A DNA stretch of 64,000 nucleotides, taken from Clarireedia homoeocarpa. Taxonomy: Eukaryota; Ascomycota; Leotiomycetes; Helotiales; Rutstroemiaceae. Both the position numbers and the translations under genes were made by a program. The stretch spans positions 558,001 through 622,000 of the forward strand of contig LNKV01000016.1 of the NCBI GenBank assembly GCA_001465935.1, read 5' to 3'. This document shows positions 45,527 to 57,053 of the stretch, piece after piece. Each line of letters opens with the position of its first letter. Position 1 is the first letter of the stretch. The notes beneath the pieces were generated by a model. That model did no database searches. It was not told where the DNA came from and saw nothing but the letters and a program-made list of their open reading frames with translations.

Positions 45527-47339
45527 ATGTCGAATTCGACTGAGATTCTCGTTGAGAAACTCAAGCTTCAACGTCTCCTCTATGAGAGAGTATTTGTGAA
45601 ATGGGAGGATGAATCGGATATGTCTTGTACATTAGGTTCTCGATTATATCACAATAAGCAGAATCTTAATTTTTTCCTAGTTATATATCATGATCTAGAA
45701 GGATGTCTCCATATTCATTTTTCCCTTAAGGTATCTATTCTAGTTGCAGGTAAGAAACAGGAAATAGAGATGTTATTGGTTGTTCCTCCAGATGCCGAAT
45801 TCACGGATCCTTCTAAGCCGAATATCGATGAATTATCTTACCTCGATGCCTCTGCTATTCATGATGCCGAAATCAGCGATACAATCTGTGTTCTTCGTAT
45901 ACAATTCGATCTAAGTACGAATGGGTTTATTATTACGAAGAAACGAACGAATACAACTATGAAGCCCTGGAACAACACCTCGCAAAGATTGATTCATGGC
46001 CTTGAATCTCTATCTAGGTAAGAAACAATGCCAATACTATGACCTAGTGTCTGGAAGCTAGTTCGACAGCTAATCTGCTACTAGGACGAGAACCTTCACC
46101 GTATATATCAAGCCAAATGATTATGCGCTGGTAGGTATACGAGAGCTTCGTAATCGCTTCAACAAAACTGGTAATCCTACCGATCTACACAAGCCCAATA
46201 TGAAGGAAATGTATATTGGATACATACCTGAACTAGTCGAATGGAGTAGTGACCCAATATCACTACCACCAGTTTATACCGAGAATCGTCAGTTGAGCCC
46301 GGAAGTACAGGTTCCCCGGTCACCGCCAATCATTTTCGGACAGCGGATGCCATCAACCCCTATTACCGAAGTGGTGATTGCAAAAACACCAGCCCAAACT
46401 CCAACTAGTCCTGACTCTACATCGGTACATGGCATTTTCTCTCAAGAATCATCAGCCTCCCCCAGCCACGAAGAATCATCAACCTCCCCTAGCCACGAAG
46501 AATCATCAGCCCCCCCCCAGCCACGAAGAATTATCAGCCTCCCCCAGCCACGAAGAAACACCAGCCCCCCCCGCTACGAAGAATCATCAGCCTCCTCCAG
46601 CCACGAAGAAACACCAGACCGATTTCCAACCAGTTCTGAAATGTATGACATTTTTACTCATGGCTATGAAGAGTTGAACCATATGGACAAGGCTTCGAGA
46701 TATATGGACTTTAATGTGGATTCAGATGCGGAACAACTTGCTAAAGAACAATTCGCTAAGTTGGATTCTCGAGTACCAAATCAGCAGCAAATCGACCACA
46801 ATTTGGAAGTATCACAGATGCTCAACTCGAAGTTTTTGAAATGGTTACAGACAACAATACGGATCAATACAAATATTCAGACACACAAACGTTTAGCCAC
46901 TAAGCTATCAATCCTGGGTACTTGTATACGTACATCAAATATTATAACATTTGATGCTACATTACTCTGGTGCTCTACACTGTTTTTCTATGATCCACTC
47001 GATTCCGACCCCAACAATATTCTTGGATTATGGGAGAAGAGCAATTCATGGCTTATTTCAGATATAGCCAAACTGATTCAATGGGCTAATGGAATACACA
47101 ATAGTGCTGAGATAAGTCCATTGCTCCTGAACCATTTCTTGGAGTTAGGTAATACTGCTCGTGTTGTCGCTCTAGATGCTCGACACAATAAAGACAAGTA
47201 TTATGATCAGAAATGTGTTTGTATTCTTCATACATTAGCAGAGTTTAGCAAGCCGGGTGTCAGCGAAGAGAACAGCAAATCTGTTTTTGGAAAAAGCTTG
47301 GGAACTGATAGCAATGTGTCTAAACGAGTAAAAATGTAA
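45527..47339 (+). CDS. Orphan 581-aa protein of the nested element
   Basis: Exons 45527-46017 and 46085-47339 join in phase across a 67-bp intron (GTAAGA donor, CTACTAG acceptor), giving 581 aa (…LESLSRTRTFTVYIKP…). The N-terminal part (about 1-220) is a compact mixed alpha/beta-looking region (VKWEDESD, LNFFLVIYHDLEG, LRIQFDLSTNG). A low-complexity segment (about 310-370) repeats ESSASPSHE. A helical C-terminal part follows (FLKWLQTTIRINTNIQ, LWCSTLFFYDPLDSDP, SWLISDIAKLIQWANG). There is no signal peptide, membrane helix or known domain. The frame is fully open among decayed neighbours, which suggests recent activity or selection. In the repeat segment, C-tract length changes read two units in another frame before the frame returns. 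Function unknown; it could be the element's own gene or a passenger. Confidence 0.65.
46440..46620. repeat. Coding minisatellite with internal frame switch
   Basis: About seven copies of a 27-nt-like unit (GAATCATCAGCCTCC followed by CCCAGCCAC). The first two are read as ESSASPSHE. A run of nine C (46510-46518) shifts the frame, so the next copies read as RIISLPQPR, and an eight-C run (46565-46572) returns it to ESSASSSHE. Confidence 0.8.
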
Positions 47340-48240
47340 TATTTGCAATATCAGCCCGAGTAAAAGTTCTATATTATACTTTAATGATGTGAACAGCGAA
47401 GTTGGTGGTCTTATGCTTGTTGACGTCGGCGGCTAGAACCTCCTCCTATACCACTACTTCCACCAGTTGTGTGGTCCTGCCTTTGCCTCTACTGCAGCCT
47501 CAGCAACAGTCACACAAAAGTAGTACACAGCCGACTTCAATCCCATGAAGGTCTATAGCAACCTATTGACATTACGGAACCACTTCTCGGCGTCTGAACA
47601 CACAGGTCCCGTGTACACATGACCGAAGTCGATAGGCCGTCGGTGTAACGGCTCAGGGGGTACCCTATTGATAGTTTTGGCAGCTCTTCAACCTCGACTT
47701 CCCACCCAACGACCCAAATATGAGGGGTGGCGCTACCATACATAGGCTCGGAAGAACATCTTGCGATCAATTCCCAGATATTCACACCGTTGAGCTCCTG
47801 GCCCTTGACAAGTTCGATGACTTATACTTAGCAAGACTCGGCGTCCCATCTGCCTAATGCCATTACTCGAGTACCCGGAATCTGAAACATATACCGATTG
47901 TACTATTAGAATCGCGCGAAGATTCTCTACATTTGTCGTACTGAAAGTAAATCCTCAAGTTGGCTACATATAAAGTAAGCTAGCTAGGCTGGGTTGCCAA
48001 GAGCCCTTACATGTGACTAACATGTGACAATCACATAACATCCTAACCTATTTAAGTAGACAGATGTCCACTATTTAGGTTACCCAGTGGGTACCCATAA
48101 TCCACTTATAGGTTACCCAACCCGGTGGATATCCACCTATCTATTAAACTAGGGAATTGCAGTGCAATTAAGAGCAGCTTACTTTTAGTGAGTGACGCTC
48201 CGCTGGCTCTCCGAGGGCCACTGCCGTGGAGGCAGACTAT
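47340..48240. other. Right part of nested element and flank
   Basis: Contains a minus-strand open frame 47785-47537 (product with NIWELIARCSSEP and HIWVVGWEVEVEE) that has no recognised family, the right inverted repeat (47864-47985), and at 48050-48145 several GGTTACCCA/GGTGGATATCC words in near-palindromic order. No firm gene. Confidence 0.4.
47864..47985 (-). repeat. Right inverted repeat of nested element
   Basis: Reverse complement matches 44173-44297: AAGTAAGCTAGCT at 47973-47985 and the 40-bp block at 47864-47903. Confidence 0.6.
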
Positions 48241-48244
48241 TTGT

Positions 48245-48395
48245 ATTGCCAGTTGCTATGCCAGTTGCTATGCCAGTCGCTATGCCAGTCGCCATGCCAG
48301 TCGCCATGCCCTATGCCATGCCCGTCGCCATGCCCGTCGCCATGCCAGTCGCTATGCCCTATGCCATGCCCTATGCTATTAGCCATGCCCCTGGC
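48245..48395. repeat. 12-bp minisatellite (ATGCCAGTCGCT-like)
   Basis: About twelve head-to-tail 12-bp units ATGCC(A/C)GT(C/T)GC(T/C), with some ATGCCCTATGCC variants. Being a multiple of three it makes a long open frame (VAMP repeats), but flanking sequence gives no gene support. Confidence 0.9.
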
Positions 48396-48598
48396 CTTAG
48401 GCATCACTGATTTTAATGGGGTCGGCATATAAACCTCTGGGGTACTTCACCGCCCGGCAGTAAAAAAAAAGGTATTTATGACCAATCAGAAGCCCAGCTT
48501 TGTGTTATAGTCCGTGCAGGTAAAATTTACAGCAACCCTCAGAACAGGGGTCACGTGCGCGGGCCAGAATATTAAAGGCAGCAAGCTGCCAATAATAT

Positions 48599-48695
48599 TT
48601 TCTATCGGGTATCTACAAACTCCCCATTCCCTATGCACCCAAATCGTAATATATACACATACCAGTCCTAAAATTGTAAACGAATGCGTTTCTCG
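48599..48695 (-). repeat. Right copy of the 97-bp direct repeat (native GCN2 end)
   Basis: Contains the last 20 codons and stop of GCN2 (to 48631) plus 32 bp downstream. It matches 37531-37627 with a single mismatch and marks the right border of the insertion. Confidence 0.95.
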
Positions 48696-51600
48696 TGATA
48701 TCTTTATTTTGGAATGCCAAGCCGCTCATCAAATCATGAATCTCGCCAATATACCGTCTCTCTGCGGTCGGTACTGAATGGGTAAGTTTGCGCCAGCTTT
48801 CGGGATCGGAGAGTTTGGTCTCTCGAATAAGTTCCATCACCTGTAGATAATTAGTCATTAAACGTTTGAAAGATTGGAGGTACCGGAACAGCTTACATGA
48901 TCAGTGGTTTCAATGGCAGCAATTGGTCCATTGAGGAAAGATTGAACCACTGGCAGAAGTAAGAAGCGGTTAGCATAGAGCATATCTCACCATATCCAGA
49001 TTCCACCGGGAAATACTCACAAGTCGCTGCTCGTCCCTGAGCTTGTTCTACTATGTTTTTCCTATTTGATTTCTTGCTCTTGGTACCTGCGACTAGTACC
49101 CGCACTTCTTGCTCGTGATCGCTTGGGCTTGCGTCGGGCTGGCTGTGCTGGCGATATAATCTAGATACGTCAAAATTGTCCGCATCCATAACTCAACAAA
49201 GATGCATGAAGTAGTAGAAGATAAACTTACTTGGTACGATTATAAATACCTTCCCGCTGATCTCTCTCACGCATCTCGGCCCTTATCCATGAGACCAATT
49301 GCGTACTAGGAATGTCGGCGTCTGGAATATCCTTACGACCGGTAGTCTTACACCTCACGACTGAGTCTTGCTTGATGATTACGATCCATGAGTAATTATC
49401 GTCCCGATATTTCGAAAGAAGATCTTCTGGAGACCGTGAGTCGCGTGCCAGTTCAGCACTGATATCATTGAACCACAGTGTTTGAACAAGTTCGATACCA
49501 GTGGAGCGTAGTATAGCTGCATCATGACTAGCGACAAGCACATCACACTTCCCAAGTAAATAGTCAGAACACGATTTCAATGTTGACACGCAGATTAGAA
49601 ATACTGACCCGCTTTGTGTTCCATATACCGTGTATCTCTTCCTCAGGCTTCTTCAAGAAATTTTTGGCATGAGATTTAGGTAATCTAGCTATTTTCTCCC
49701 AAGCTAAATTGAAGCCTACAGCATGACGCTCTTCAGCAATGCTTTTGTGATGTCGATGCTCACGGATCAAAGAATCATATCGTCCTCCTGCCGCAAACAC
49801 ATCACGAACCTTTCGATCATATAAACAGGAGAACAATATACCACCCTTGTAAAAGTTTTCTCTCAAACTACCAAGAGGATTGACGTATATCTTGCTCCTT
49901 ACATCGAACAGCTTTGTATATCTGTGACCATGTGTTAATTATATGACTTGTATTGTTCAAGGGCTGCCTGGTTAAAATGTCTAGAAGTGAACAGAAGACT
50001 TACTCGACTACATCTCGTAAATGTGCAATAGAAGAAGATGCTTTCTCAAACATGTCAGTCCCTTCGAAGATAACCTTAAGCCTCTGGAAGGCTTTGGAAG
50101 GACTATCTCTAAAATCGAAGCGCTGAAGATCCTCAGCACTTGTGGCGGATACCCCTACTAGCGGAGAGCGAAGCTCAGCTCGAATCTTTTGCCACGTCCA
50201 TTGCTGCACATTGAGCTTGCTCAGAGTGTCTGCAGTTGCTTGCCGAATGCTAGGCTCAATGCGGCAGAAATCGAAAATAAGGCCTAGAAGGTCGGCGTGG
50301 TTTATGTGGAAGCACATCTGAGACGAAGGTAGGGATGGGAAGCTAGCCACAATTTCATCGAGTACCTTGATCACCTCCGCTTCCTTTAGTGCCAGATCTA
50401 GACTGTCAGATGAGACAATATCGAAGTCCACCTCACTAAAAGTCTGTGGAGCTGCACCATCGTGTTTATCACGAAATACTGTTCCAAAGGCGAAGGATCT
50501 CTCTGTTGGGGGGCGATGTTTGGCAATAGCACGGGCATTTGGAACTGTAAGATCGTAAGGCAACTGCAGCAAAGTACCACTTGCATCCAGTAACTTGACA
50601 GCATTCGGCCCATAATGATCGGAGGAAGGAAAAAGTGTGCTTCGCGGTGTCTCAATTGCTCCATGATTACGGAAAATGGAGGTCAGCTTTTGCTTTACAA
50701 GACCTTGAAGCAAGAGATCGTGCCCACTTGGAAGTTGAACTCCCATATCCCATGCAAAGTTCTTCGCCTGTTTGGTTGGTCGAGAAAACAGAGCACTCAT
50801 CATTTTCTGATGGTAAGGTGACTTTGAATCGGATAAACCTGCCAAGGTCTGTCGAATCGTCTCACTTTCCATCTGCACTGGCAGCTTTCGGCTCTGCAGT
50901 AACTCGGCACTTGAAGGTCTTTCCCTGGGATTATGATTGAGCAAGGAGAGAATTATGTCCGCTTGAACAGCCTTCCCAACCTTGTCGAAGCTTATTGGTA
51001 GAACGGGTTGTTTGCTTCTCAATCCATCGATGACTTGAGCCTAAACAGGAAGTCAGTATAATATCTTACTACAGAGTGACATTTTGCTCCAACATCGATC
51101 CATTTAGAAATAAATTTCAGACAAGTGTGAAACCAAGTTGACAGCTCTGAATTGTCTGCGGGTAGAAGGAACAAAAACTTACTCGCTCCATGCCCACAAG
51201 TGGGGTGTAGCACATCTCAAAGAAAATAACACCCAGCGAGTACATATCTACCTTGCCAGTGTATGGGCCACTGGACACCGATGATCGAATTTCTGGTGCG
51301 ATGTATGAGAAAGTGCCAATGCTTCTTGTCAAATCTCCACTATTCTGGGTCACGGACGACGATGATCTGTCAAGCACAGAGTACTGCCCCCTTGTAGCAA
51401 GACCCAAATCGCCTATCTTGACGTTCGAGGCCCCATCAATAAAAATATTCTCGGGTTTAAGGTCTCGATGAACGAAGTTTAGACTGTGAATGTGCGCAAG
51501 ACCTTCTAATATTTGGCGAAATAGGCGCCAAATCTCATCATTGTCTTTATGGAGATTACGTCGAATTAAATCGCGAAGCGTTCGCTTCTCACAGTACTCC

Positions 51601-54553
51601 ATAGATATGTACAGAATTGTTCTGAACGGTCGAGATCGTGGATTAGATCTGCTTCTTCTCAGAGCAAGAGCATGCCGTTCATCACCATGACCATTGTCAT
51701 TAGGTTCAGCAGACTCTTCGTCATCTTCATCTTCATCTTCATCATCATCATCATCACTATCAGTCGTCTCATCGAACCCGAACTCAATTTGATATCCACT
51801 AGTAGACATAAAATCAAGTCCACCTGTACTCGTTCCGAATTCGATGTTGGGTCCCGATCCAGGGGAGATGTGACTGAGAGATTCTTCAGTGGCAGCATCT
51901 GTTGTGGTTGTTTCATCATCTGTTTCTAAGAAATCCGGAACTTCTTCTGTCCAAGTATTGAAATATCCTACTCAATCGTAAGTAAATCTTCATCAAGCGA
52001 CAGCATGGGGGGCCTAAGCCACGCAGTTCTTCGTGCTAATCAAGAAGCTGAAGCTTGATAAAGTTGAAATATACTAAAGGCACTGGCCTTATACATGCGC
52101 TTTTAAATCGAAAATTGCCCAACCGTGTTCCCACGCAATAGAAATCAAACTTGTGACTTACGAACAACAGAAGGATGATTTAGTTGTGAAAGCAACCTCG
52201 CTTCTTTGAGAATCTCGTCTAGAGAAGCAGAAGACTTTTGGGTGATTTTCTTGATTGCATATATCTGCCCATCAAGTTTCTGCCGTGCTTTCACAACCTC
52301 TCCAAAACCTCCTTTACCCAAGCGGCCTTCCTCGACGAAGTCATGTGCATATCTCGAGAATGGTCCCCCAGCAGTCATCGATTCGCGTCTAGGCCTCCGT
52401 GAAATGACCGGAGTCGAGGACGTCATAGATCCAAGTCTTGAGCCTGCAATCGAAGGGTCTTCATCCATAATGGAAGCATCTGTAACCAGGAACTTGCATG
52501 AGCCTAGAATATTCAAATCAGTAAGTCTGTTCTGAACACGGTGTTTCGCCTTGAGCGACTAGAAATAAAACGTGTACTTACTGAGCGCGAACGCTCGTGG
52601 ACGCTTCTTAGGGTCCGGATTGAACAATTTTAGCATAAAGTCATGCAACGCATCGGATAAGGACAAAGATTCCATCATTGACTTTGGCGAAGTGTACTTT
52701 CGAATGACATTAAGACCAAAAACCATTTGAAGGAAAAGAATACCAAACTCCCAAATGTCGGTCTTGGCCGTTTTCGTCACGCCCTCAGAATTGGCAGTCT
52801 CTGGAGGCAACCAGTATGAAGATTTTGCAACTGCTACAATGTCTGTCCGCTTCTTTGTGATTCTAGCACCAAGGTTATGCAGCTTTCGCTGATAACCTGC
52901 ATCGGCAAGCTTAGGTCTTACCTGTCCGTCTGACTCTCTGAACAAAAGTACATTGCCTGTATGGATATCCTCCGAGACTCAGTACCAAAGACACCAAGAG
53001 AGTTTTGAGACTTACCTCATGTATTATACCATGCTCCTCATGGAGAAAACGCAAGGCATCCAATAATTCAATGGTCCAGGATCGGACCTTGGTGACGTTC
53101 AGTTGCTCTACAATATCCAGAAATTCCTCAAGCGACCCTTTCTCAGCATACTCACTGATGATACTAACGGTCCAGGTAGCTTCATTCCTGACGAAACCGA
53201 AAATGTGTCAGGATTATTTTTGGCAATATGAATGAAAGGCAAAGAATACTTACGAATCTTTCTCAACTTTGAAATCAAGGAGGTTGAGAACGGTCTCATG
53301 GTTAATATTTCTCAATCTCTCAAGCTCCGTTTCTAACGCTTGTAGTTGGCCTTTGATACTGCGATCATTCAATTTCGTGTCGAGCACAGCTTGTTTCAAC
53401 ACCAAAAGGGGAGACGCAACTTGAGGTCCAACCGCTGGTCTAACTGTATAGCATCGAGAAACGGGCCCGCGACGTAGCAATGCTTTGTTTGTAACTGCAT
53501 GAAAGTAGAGAGGATTTCCATCACCATCTAGCACTGATATTTGGCGATCTAGTACCTCGTGATCTTGGGCCATCCTTTCGAGCATTGAATCAGATACAGC
53601 GATTGCGGGAGGGGGCTGGTTCTTCCGTTTTATCTCCTTCGCCTTCGCTCGCTGTCTCTTGAGTTCATCTTGTACTAAATCTCCTAGCATCCTTTCTTCC
53701 TCCAATGATTCCAGTCTATCAAAGGTTTAGTAGATTTTCATACTTATCAGGTGATAGATGACGCCATTCTCCAAACGTAGTGGGAATGAAGTTGGTGAAA
53801 TATGATTCACAAAACATCGCGGCCTTCCGTGAAAAATGTGATCAAAGATCCTCATTATGTGATTCAAGAATCATACACTAATCACCTTGACAATTCTTCT
53901 GACGCCGAACTATCATGCGGGGACGGGGTAAACGAAGCACTACTTACTGCTTTTTCTTTTCTTCTTCTAGTTTCTGGTCCTCCACTAACTTCGCAGCAGC
54001 AGCTTCATGTGCTGCACGTTCCTCTTCAAGACTAGGCAATTCTCGCCCCGCAGCCTTTGCTTCTGCGGCTTCTTCTAGAACTTCTTGACAGGCTGTGACG
54101 ATTTCCATGATCATAGCTTGTTCCTCCTTGACCAGTTGTTTTGGTAGAGTCTCAATGATGCTCTGAAGCTTGAACTTGGTGGACTCTCGAAGACGATCAC
54201 CTCCTTTCAAACTTAATAAAGGAGGCGATTTGGGATATGTAAGAGTAAGTGTAACTCCTAGTGTCACAGAAATATCTTCATCGGAACTCTTGATACATAT
54301 TTCAAATGCTGGCTCTGATTTCTACAGCGAGTTAACCTCAATGCTCTACTTGATTCGTGGTATTGCGTACCTTCCAAGCCGAATGATGCGTTGCGATACG
54401 ACGAAAGTCTTCGCCGTATATTGAGGCAAGGGCGATGAGTTCATCTTCCTGTATCTCCTCATATGGAGACTTGTGGGTTTCATTTACTTCGGTGTGTAAT
54501 ACGGGAAATGCGTCTGAAGTCTTTCGCACTGGTTTTTTTCCCGGTGGTGGCAT
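48631..54553 (-). CDS. GCN2: eIF2-alpha kinase GCN2 (cpc-3 type)
   Basis: Amino-acid starvation sensor: uncharged tRNA binds its HisRS-like domain, and the kinase phosphorylates eIF2-alpha, raising translation of the Gcn4/CPC1 activator. Thirteen minus-strand exons close in phase: 54553-54371, 54321-53948, 53715-53254, 53187-53016, 52969-52582, 52503-52162, 51967-51183, 51040-50004, 49921-49609, 49547-49231, 49160-49021, 48949-48897, 48840-48631. The product is 1591 aa, the normal size. Order: RWD (about 25-150, binds Gcn1), charged coiled coil, pseudokinase (about 270-520), kinase (about 581-955; GKGGFGEV, acidic insert at about 702-730, HRDLKPEN with D809, DLGLAT), HisRS-like (about 1000-1500; AAGGRYDSL, CDVLVAS), C-terminal ribosome/dimer domain. 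The 3' end was hit by the 11-kb insertion but stayed complete. It shares a promoter with ARG7. Confidence 0.97.
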
Positions 54554-55031
54554 GGCGGTGGTGATGACTGATTTCTGATGATATGGTGGAATGAATCTAA
54601 TTCGATAATTCAAAATGAGAAATCAGCAGCCGAAGCCACCTATCTACGCGCTTGTTCTGTACATCTTGGATTACTTGGAAATAAAAAGGGAAAGGGTATG
54701 TATGGGATGTGGTAAGGAGTCAGAAAGCTTTGGGGATTTTGAGCTCGACACTTACACCACTTCCGGACAACGCAAGGCTAAACATTCGGCCTATCATATC
54801 GCGGGCAGCCCACCTACCCTTGTTGCCCCGCGGTGCGGTGACACTACGCCCTTTTATTTACGATGCCGCCGCATCTACGCCCACAAGGCCCGAAAACTCA
54901 TATGAGTCAACAAACAAAAATCCAATAATTGGGAGAGTTGAGGACAGCAGCCAAGAATTCAGAGGTCAATTGCACTGTGCCTGTATTCGCTTGTCGGAAA
55001 TATCCATCGGTTTGACGACTCCCTTCACAAA
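54554..55031. promoter_or_regulatory. Divergent GCN2-ARG7 promoter
   Basis: 478 bp between the start codons of two head-to-head genes, both in amino-acid control. It contains a perfect TGAGTCA at 54903-54909, 129 bp before the ARG7 ATG and 350 bp before that of GCN2. General amino-acid control of both genes by CPC1/Gcn4 is inferred from the site. Confidence 0.65.
54903..54909. promoter_or_regulatory. TGAGTCA, Gcn4/CPC1-type site
   Basis: Exact match to the palindromic TGA(C/G)TCA element bound by Gcn4/CPC1 bZIP factors, in the expected position for ARG7. Confidence 0.6.
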
Positions 55032-56565
55032 ATGGCCCCCAAAGCGTGTGCAAGACTTCCATTTACTCGATTGATAAGACCAACAACAGCTTCTCTCCAA
55101 ATCACCTCAAAGTATGCACGATATTACTCTGCGCCCCACGATAAATTGATACCTCAAGGGAAAACAAAGTACATTCCTACGAGCGGCACATATCCTAAAG
55201 GATTCTTGGTTTCTGGGACTCATGTAGGCGTCAAGCCCACCAACCGATCTACGCCTGATCTCGCATTTCTTGTTTCAGAAACGCCATGTGCGGCTGCTGC
55301 AGTTTTCACGAAGAACAAATTTCAAGCCGCCCCGGTTACACTAAGCAGGAATATGCTACAGAGAAGGGGGAATGCTGGGATTCGCTCAATCATTGTTAAC
55401 TCGGGATGCGCAAATGCAGTCACAGGAAAAGGTGGATTGGAGGATGCTGAGAAAATGGGCGCCGAAGCCGACAAATGCTTCGATGCACCAAACGATGGCA
55501 AAGGTGGAAGTACAATAGTTATGAGCACTGGAGTTATTGGCCAAAGGTTCGGGCATTTGATTCCAATATGCATTCGACAGAAAGACTAATTCAGTTCGTT
55601 CTAGGTTACCTATTCAGAAAATATTGCGTAAAATACCTTCCGCTTTTGATGGGCTGGGAAATACCCACAATCATTGGCTAACTGCTGCCCATGCCATTTG
55701 TACCACCGATACCTTCCCAAAGCTAGCATCAAGAACCTTTTCCCTACCTTCTGCTCCTGGGATTGAATATAGAATGGCTGGAATGACAAAGGGTGCAGGA
55801 ATGATCCATCCAAACATGGCGACACTGCTAGGAATGATTGCCACAGATGCACCCGTTGCGCCGGCTCTTCTCCCATCATTAGTCACAAATGCCATTAACA
55901 AGTCGTTCAATTGCATCTCTATTGATGGCGATACATCGACGAACGATACAGTTGCTGTTCTCGCTAATGGAGCTGCGGGAGGCAAAGAGATTGTTTCCGA
56001 GTCATCTGAGGATTATGCTGTATTTCAAGATACTTTGATTGAATTTGCCCGCGATCTTGCCAAGCTCATCGTTCGAGACGGTGAAGGAGCCACCAAATTT
56101 ATCACAATTCGTGTAGTAGATGCTCCATCTGAAAATGGAGCACGAAAAATTGCCAGCACGATCGCAAAATCTCCGTTAGTCAAGACCGCATTGTACGGCA
56201 AGGATGCCAACTGGGGCAGAATTCTCTGTGCTACGGGATATGCTCAACTCACAGAACCAGGCATGCCAATTAATGCAACCGAGATCATTCCAGAAAAGAC
56301 CACCGTCTCATTTGTGCCCTCCGACGGCTCTGAGGAACTCAAACTCTTGGTTAATGGAGAACCAGAGCCTGTAGATGAGGTTCGTGCTGCTGAGATCCTG
56401 GAGCATGAAGATTTAGAAATTGTGGTAAGCTTAGGCACCGGAAATAAGGAGGCTGTGTATTGGACTTGTGACTTCAGGTACGTTGTGTCCCAGACTTTGC
56501 TGTGATAGGGGCTAATTAATCATAGTCATGAGTATGTCACCATCAACGGCGACTACAGGACATGA
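55032..56565 (+). CDS. ARG7: Ornithine acetyltransferase / ArgJ, mitochondrial
   Basis: Bifunctional glutamate N-acetyltransferase: moves acetyl from N-acetylornithine to glutamate, closing the acetyl cycle of arginine synthesis in the mitochondrion. Exons 55032-55546, 55605-56477 and 56526-56565 (introns 58 and 48 bp) encode 475 aa. The N-terminus (MAPKACARLPFTRLIRPT) is a basic presequence. Family core motifs: NSGCANAVTGKGG, STGVIGQRLPI restored across the first junction, and the self-cleavage site KGAGMIHPNMATLLGM, where the Thr after MA becomes the catalytic N-terminus of the beta chain. SIDGDTSTNDT and the C-terminal NGDYRT complete it. The last exon is only 40 nt. It is divergent from GCN2 and tail-to-tail with NDUFA12. 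Confidence 0.96.
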
Positions 56566-57053
56566 GCAATTCTTTTACCATTTGAGGAAGTAGAATTGAG
56601 CTTAAAGGCAATTGCTCAAGGTAAATATTACAGAATATTGTATATAGAAAAGAGGAAAAGAGGCATCCCCTTTGCGATAATCGTCAAGCGTGTAGTGGGT
56701 TCTGCCAAGTGTATCTATGTCCTAGATAACACCCAGAGGTGTGTCAATTGAGTTGCAAAGAGAATCAGTATCCATGGAATCTGGCTGTGATTTGGAATCA
56801 AATGATGCCCGTGCTGAGCGCCATTTCTCCGTGCCAGGCAAAATCAAACATTAGAAAATTTGTACTCCCAATGCTCTCTTTGCAGTGAGAGCATAGCTTG
56901 TTGAAGACGTTTAGATTCTGCACCAAATCGCTGCTGGAAAGTCGTATTCCTATGTTTGAGCAAAAGGGGAGTAAGCGCACGCAATGCCGATTTCATTCTT
57001 GATTTCGTCCACATATGTACAATTCAATCCATATTCACCTGCTCTCTCCCAAC
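56566..57053. other. ARG7/NDUFA12 tail-to-tail spacer
   Basis: 488 bp of 3' flanking sequence, no gene seen. Confidence 0.55.

Larger units (their letters stand above)
44096..48000. mobile_element. Nested element with inverted ends carrying a 581-aa gene
   Basis: The left segment 44173-44297 is matched in inverted orientation by 47985-47864. Both share AGCTAGCTTACTT and, 82-83 bp further in, a 40-bp block (GGTATATGTTTCAGATT...GGGTACTCGAGT) with about four differences, mostly transitions. Equal spacing in both arms argues for true terminal repeats, now diverged. The unit contains the 43-bp repeat array, the intact spliced orphan gene and a minus-strand open frame (47785-47537). A third copy of the end sequence, in direct orientation, lies at 43674-43835. 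No recognisable transposase was found. Confidence 0.5.
37628..48598. mobile_element. 11-kb insertion bounded by GCN2-derived direct repeats
   Basis: Everything between the two 97-bp direct copies (10,971 bp) appears inserted into the 3' end of GCN2. Contents left to right: DUF3435 recombinase relic, a spliced 124-aa orphan, unknown minus-strand fragment, zinc-finger debris with a 154-bp tandem duplication, a nested unit with inverted ends carrying an intact 581-aa gene, and minisatellites. Duplication of the target kept GCN2 complete. The borders show no obvious terminal inverted repeats of their own. Known Starship-type elements place a DUF3435 recombinase at one end reading inward, as here, but make short target duplications; the class is therefore unsettled. 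Confidence 0.7.

Noticed and set aside
47537..47785. Transposase for the nested element on the minus strand
   Set aside because: The 82 codons show no catalytic motif of DDE, tyrosine or reverse-transcriptase enzymes; kept only as an unassigned frame.
48192..48410. Protein with VAMP repeats
   Set aside because: Artefact of a 12-bp minisatellite; all frames are open and the flanks have no coding support.
37531..48695. LTR retrotransposon with 97-bp LTRs
   Set aside because: The repeat is GCN2 coding sequence plus 3' flank, lacks TG...CA ends, and no reverse transcriptase or gag-pol was found inside.
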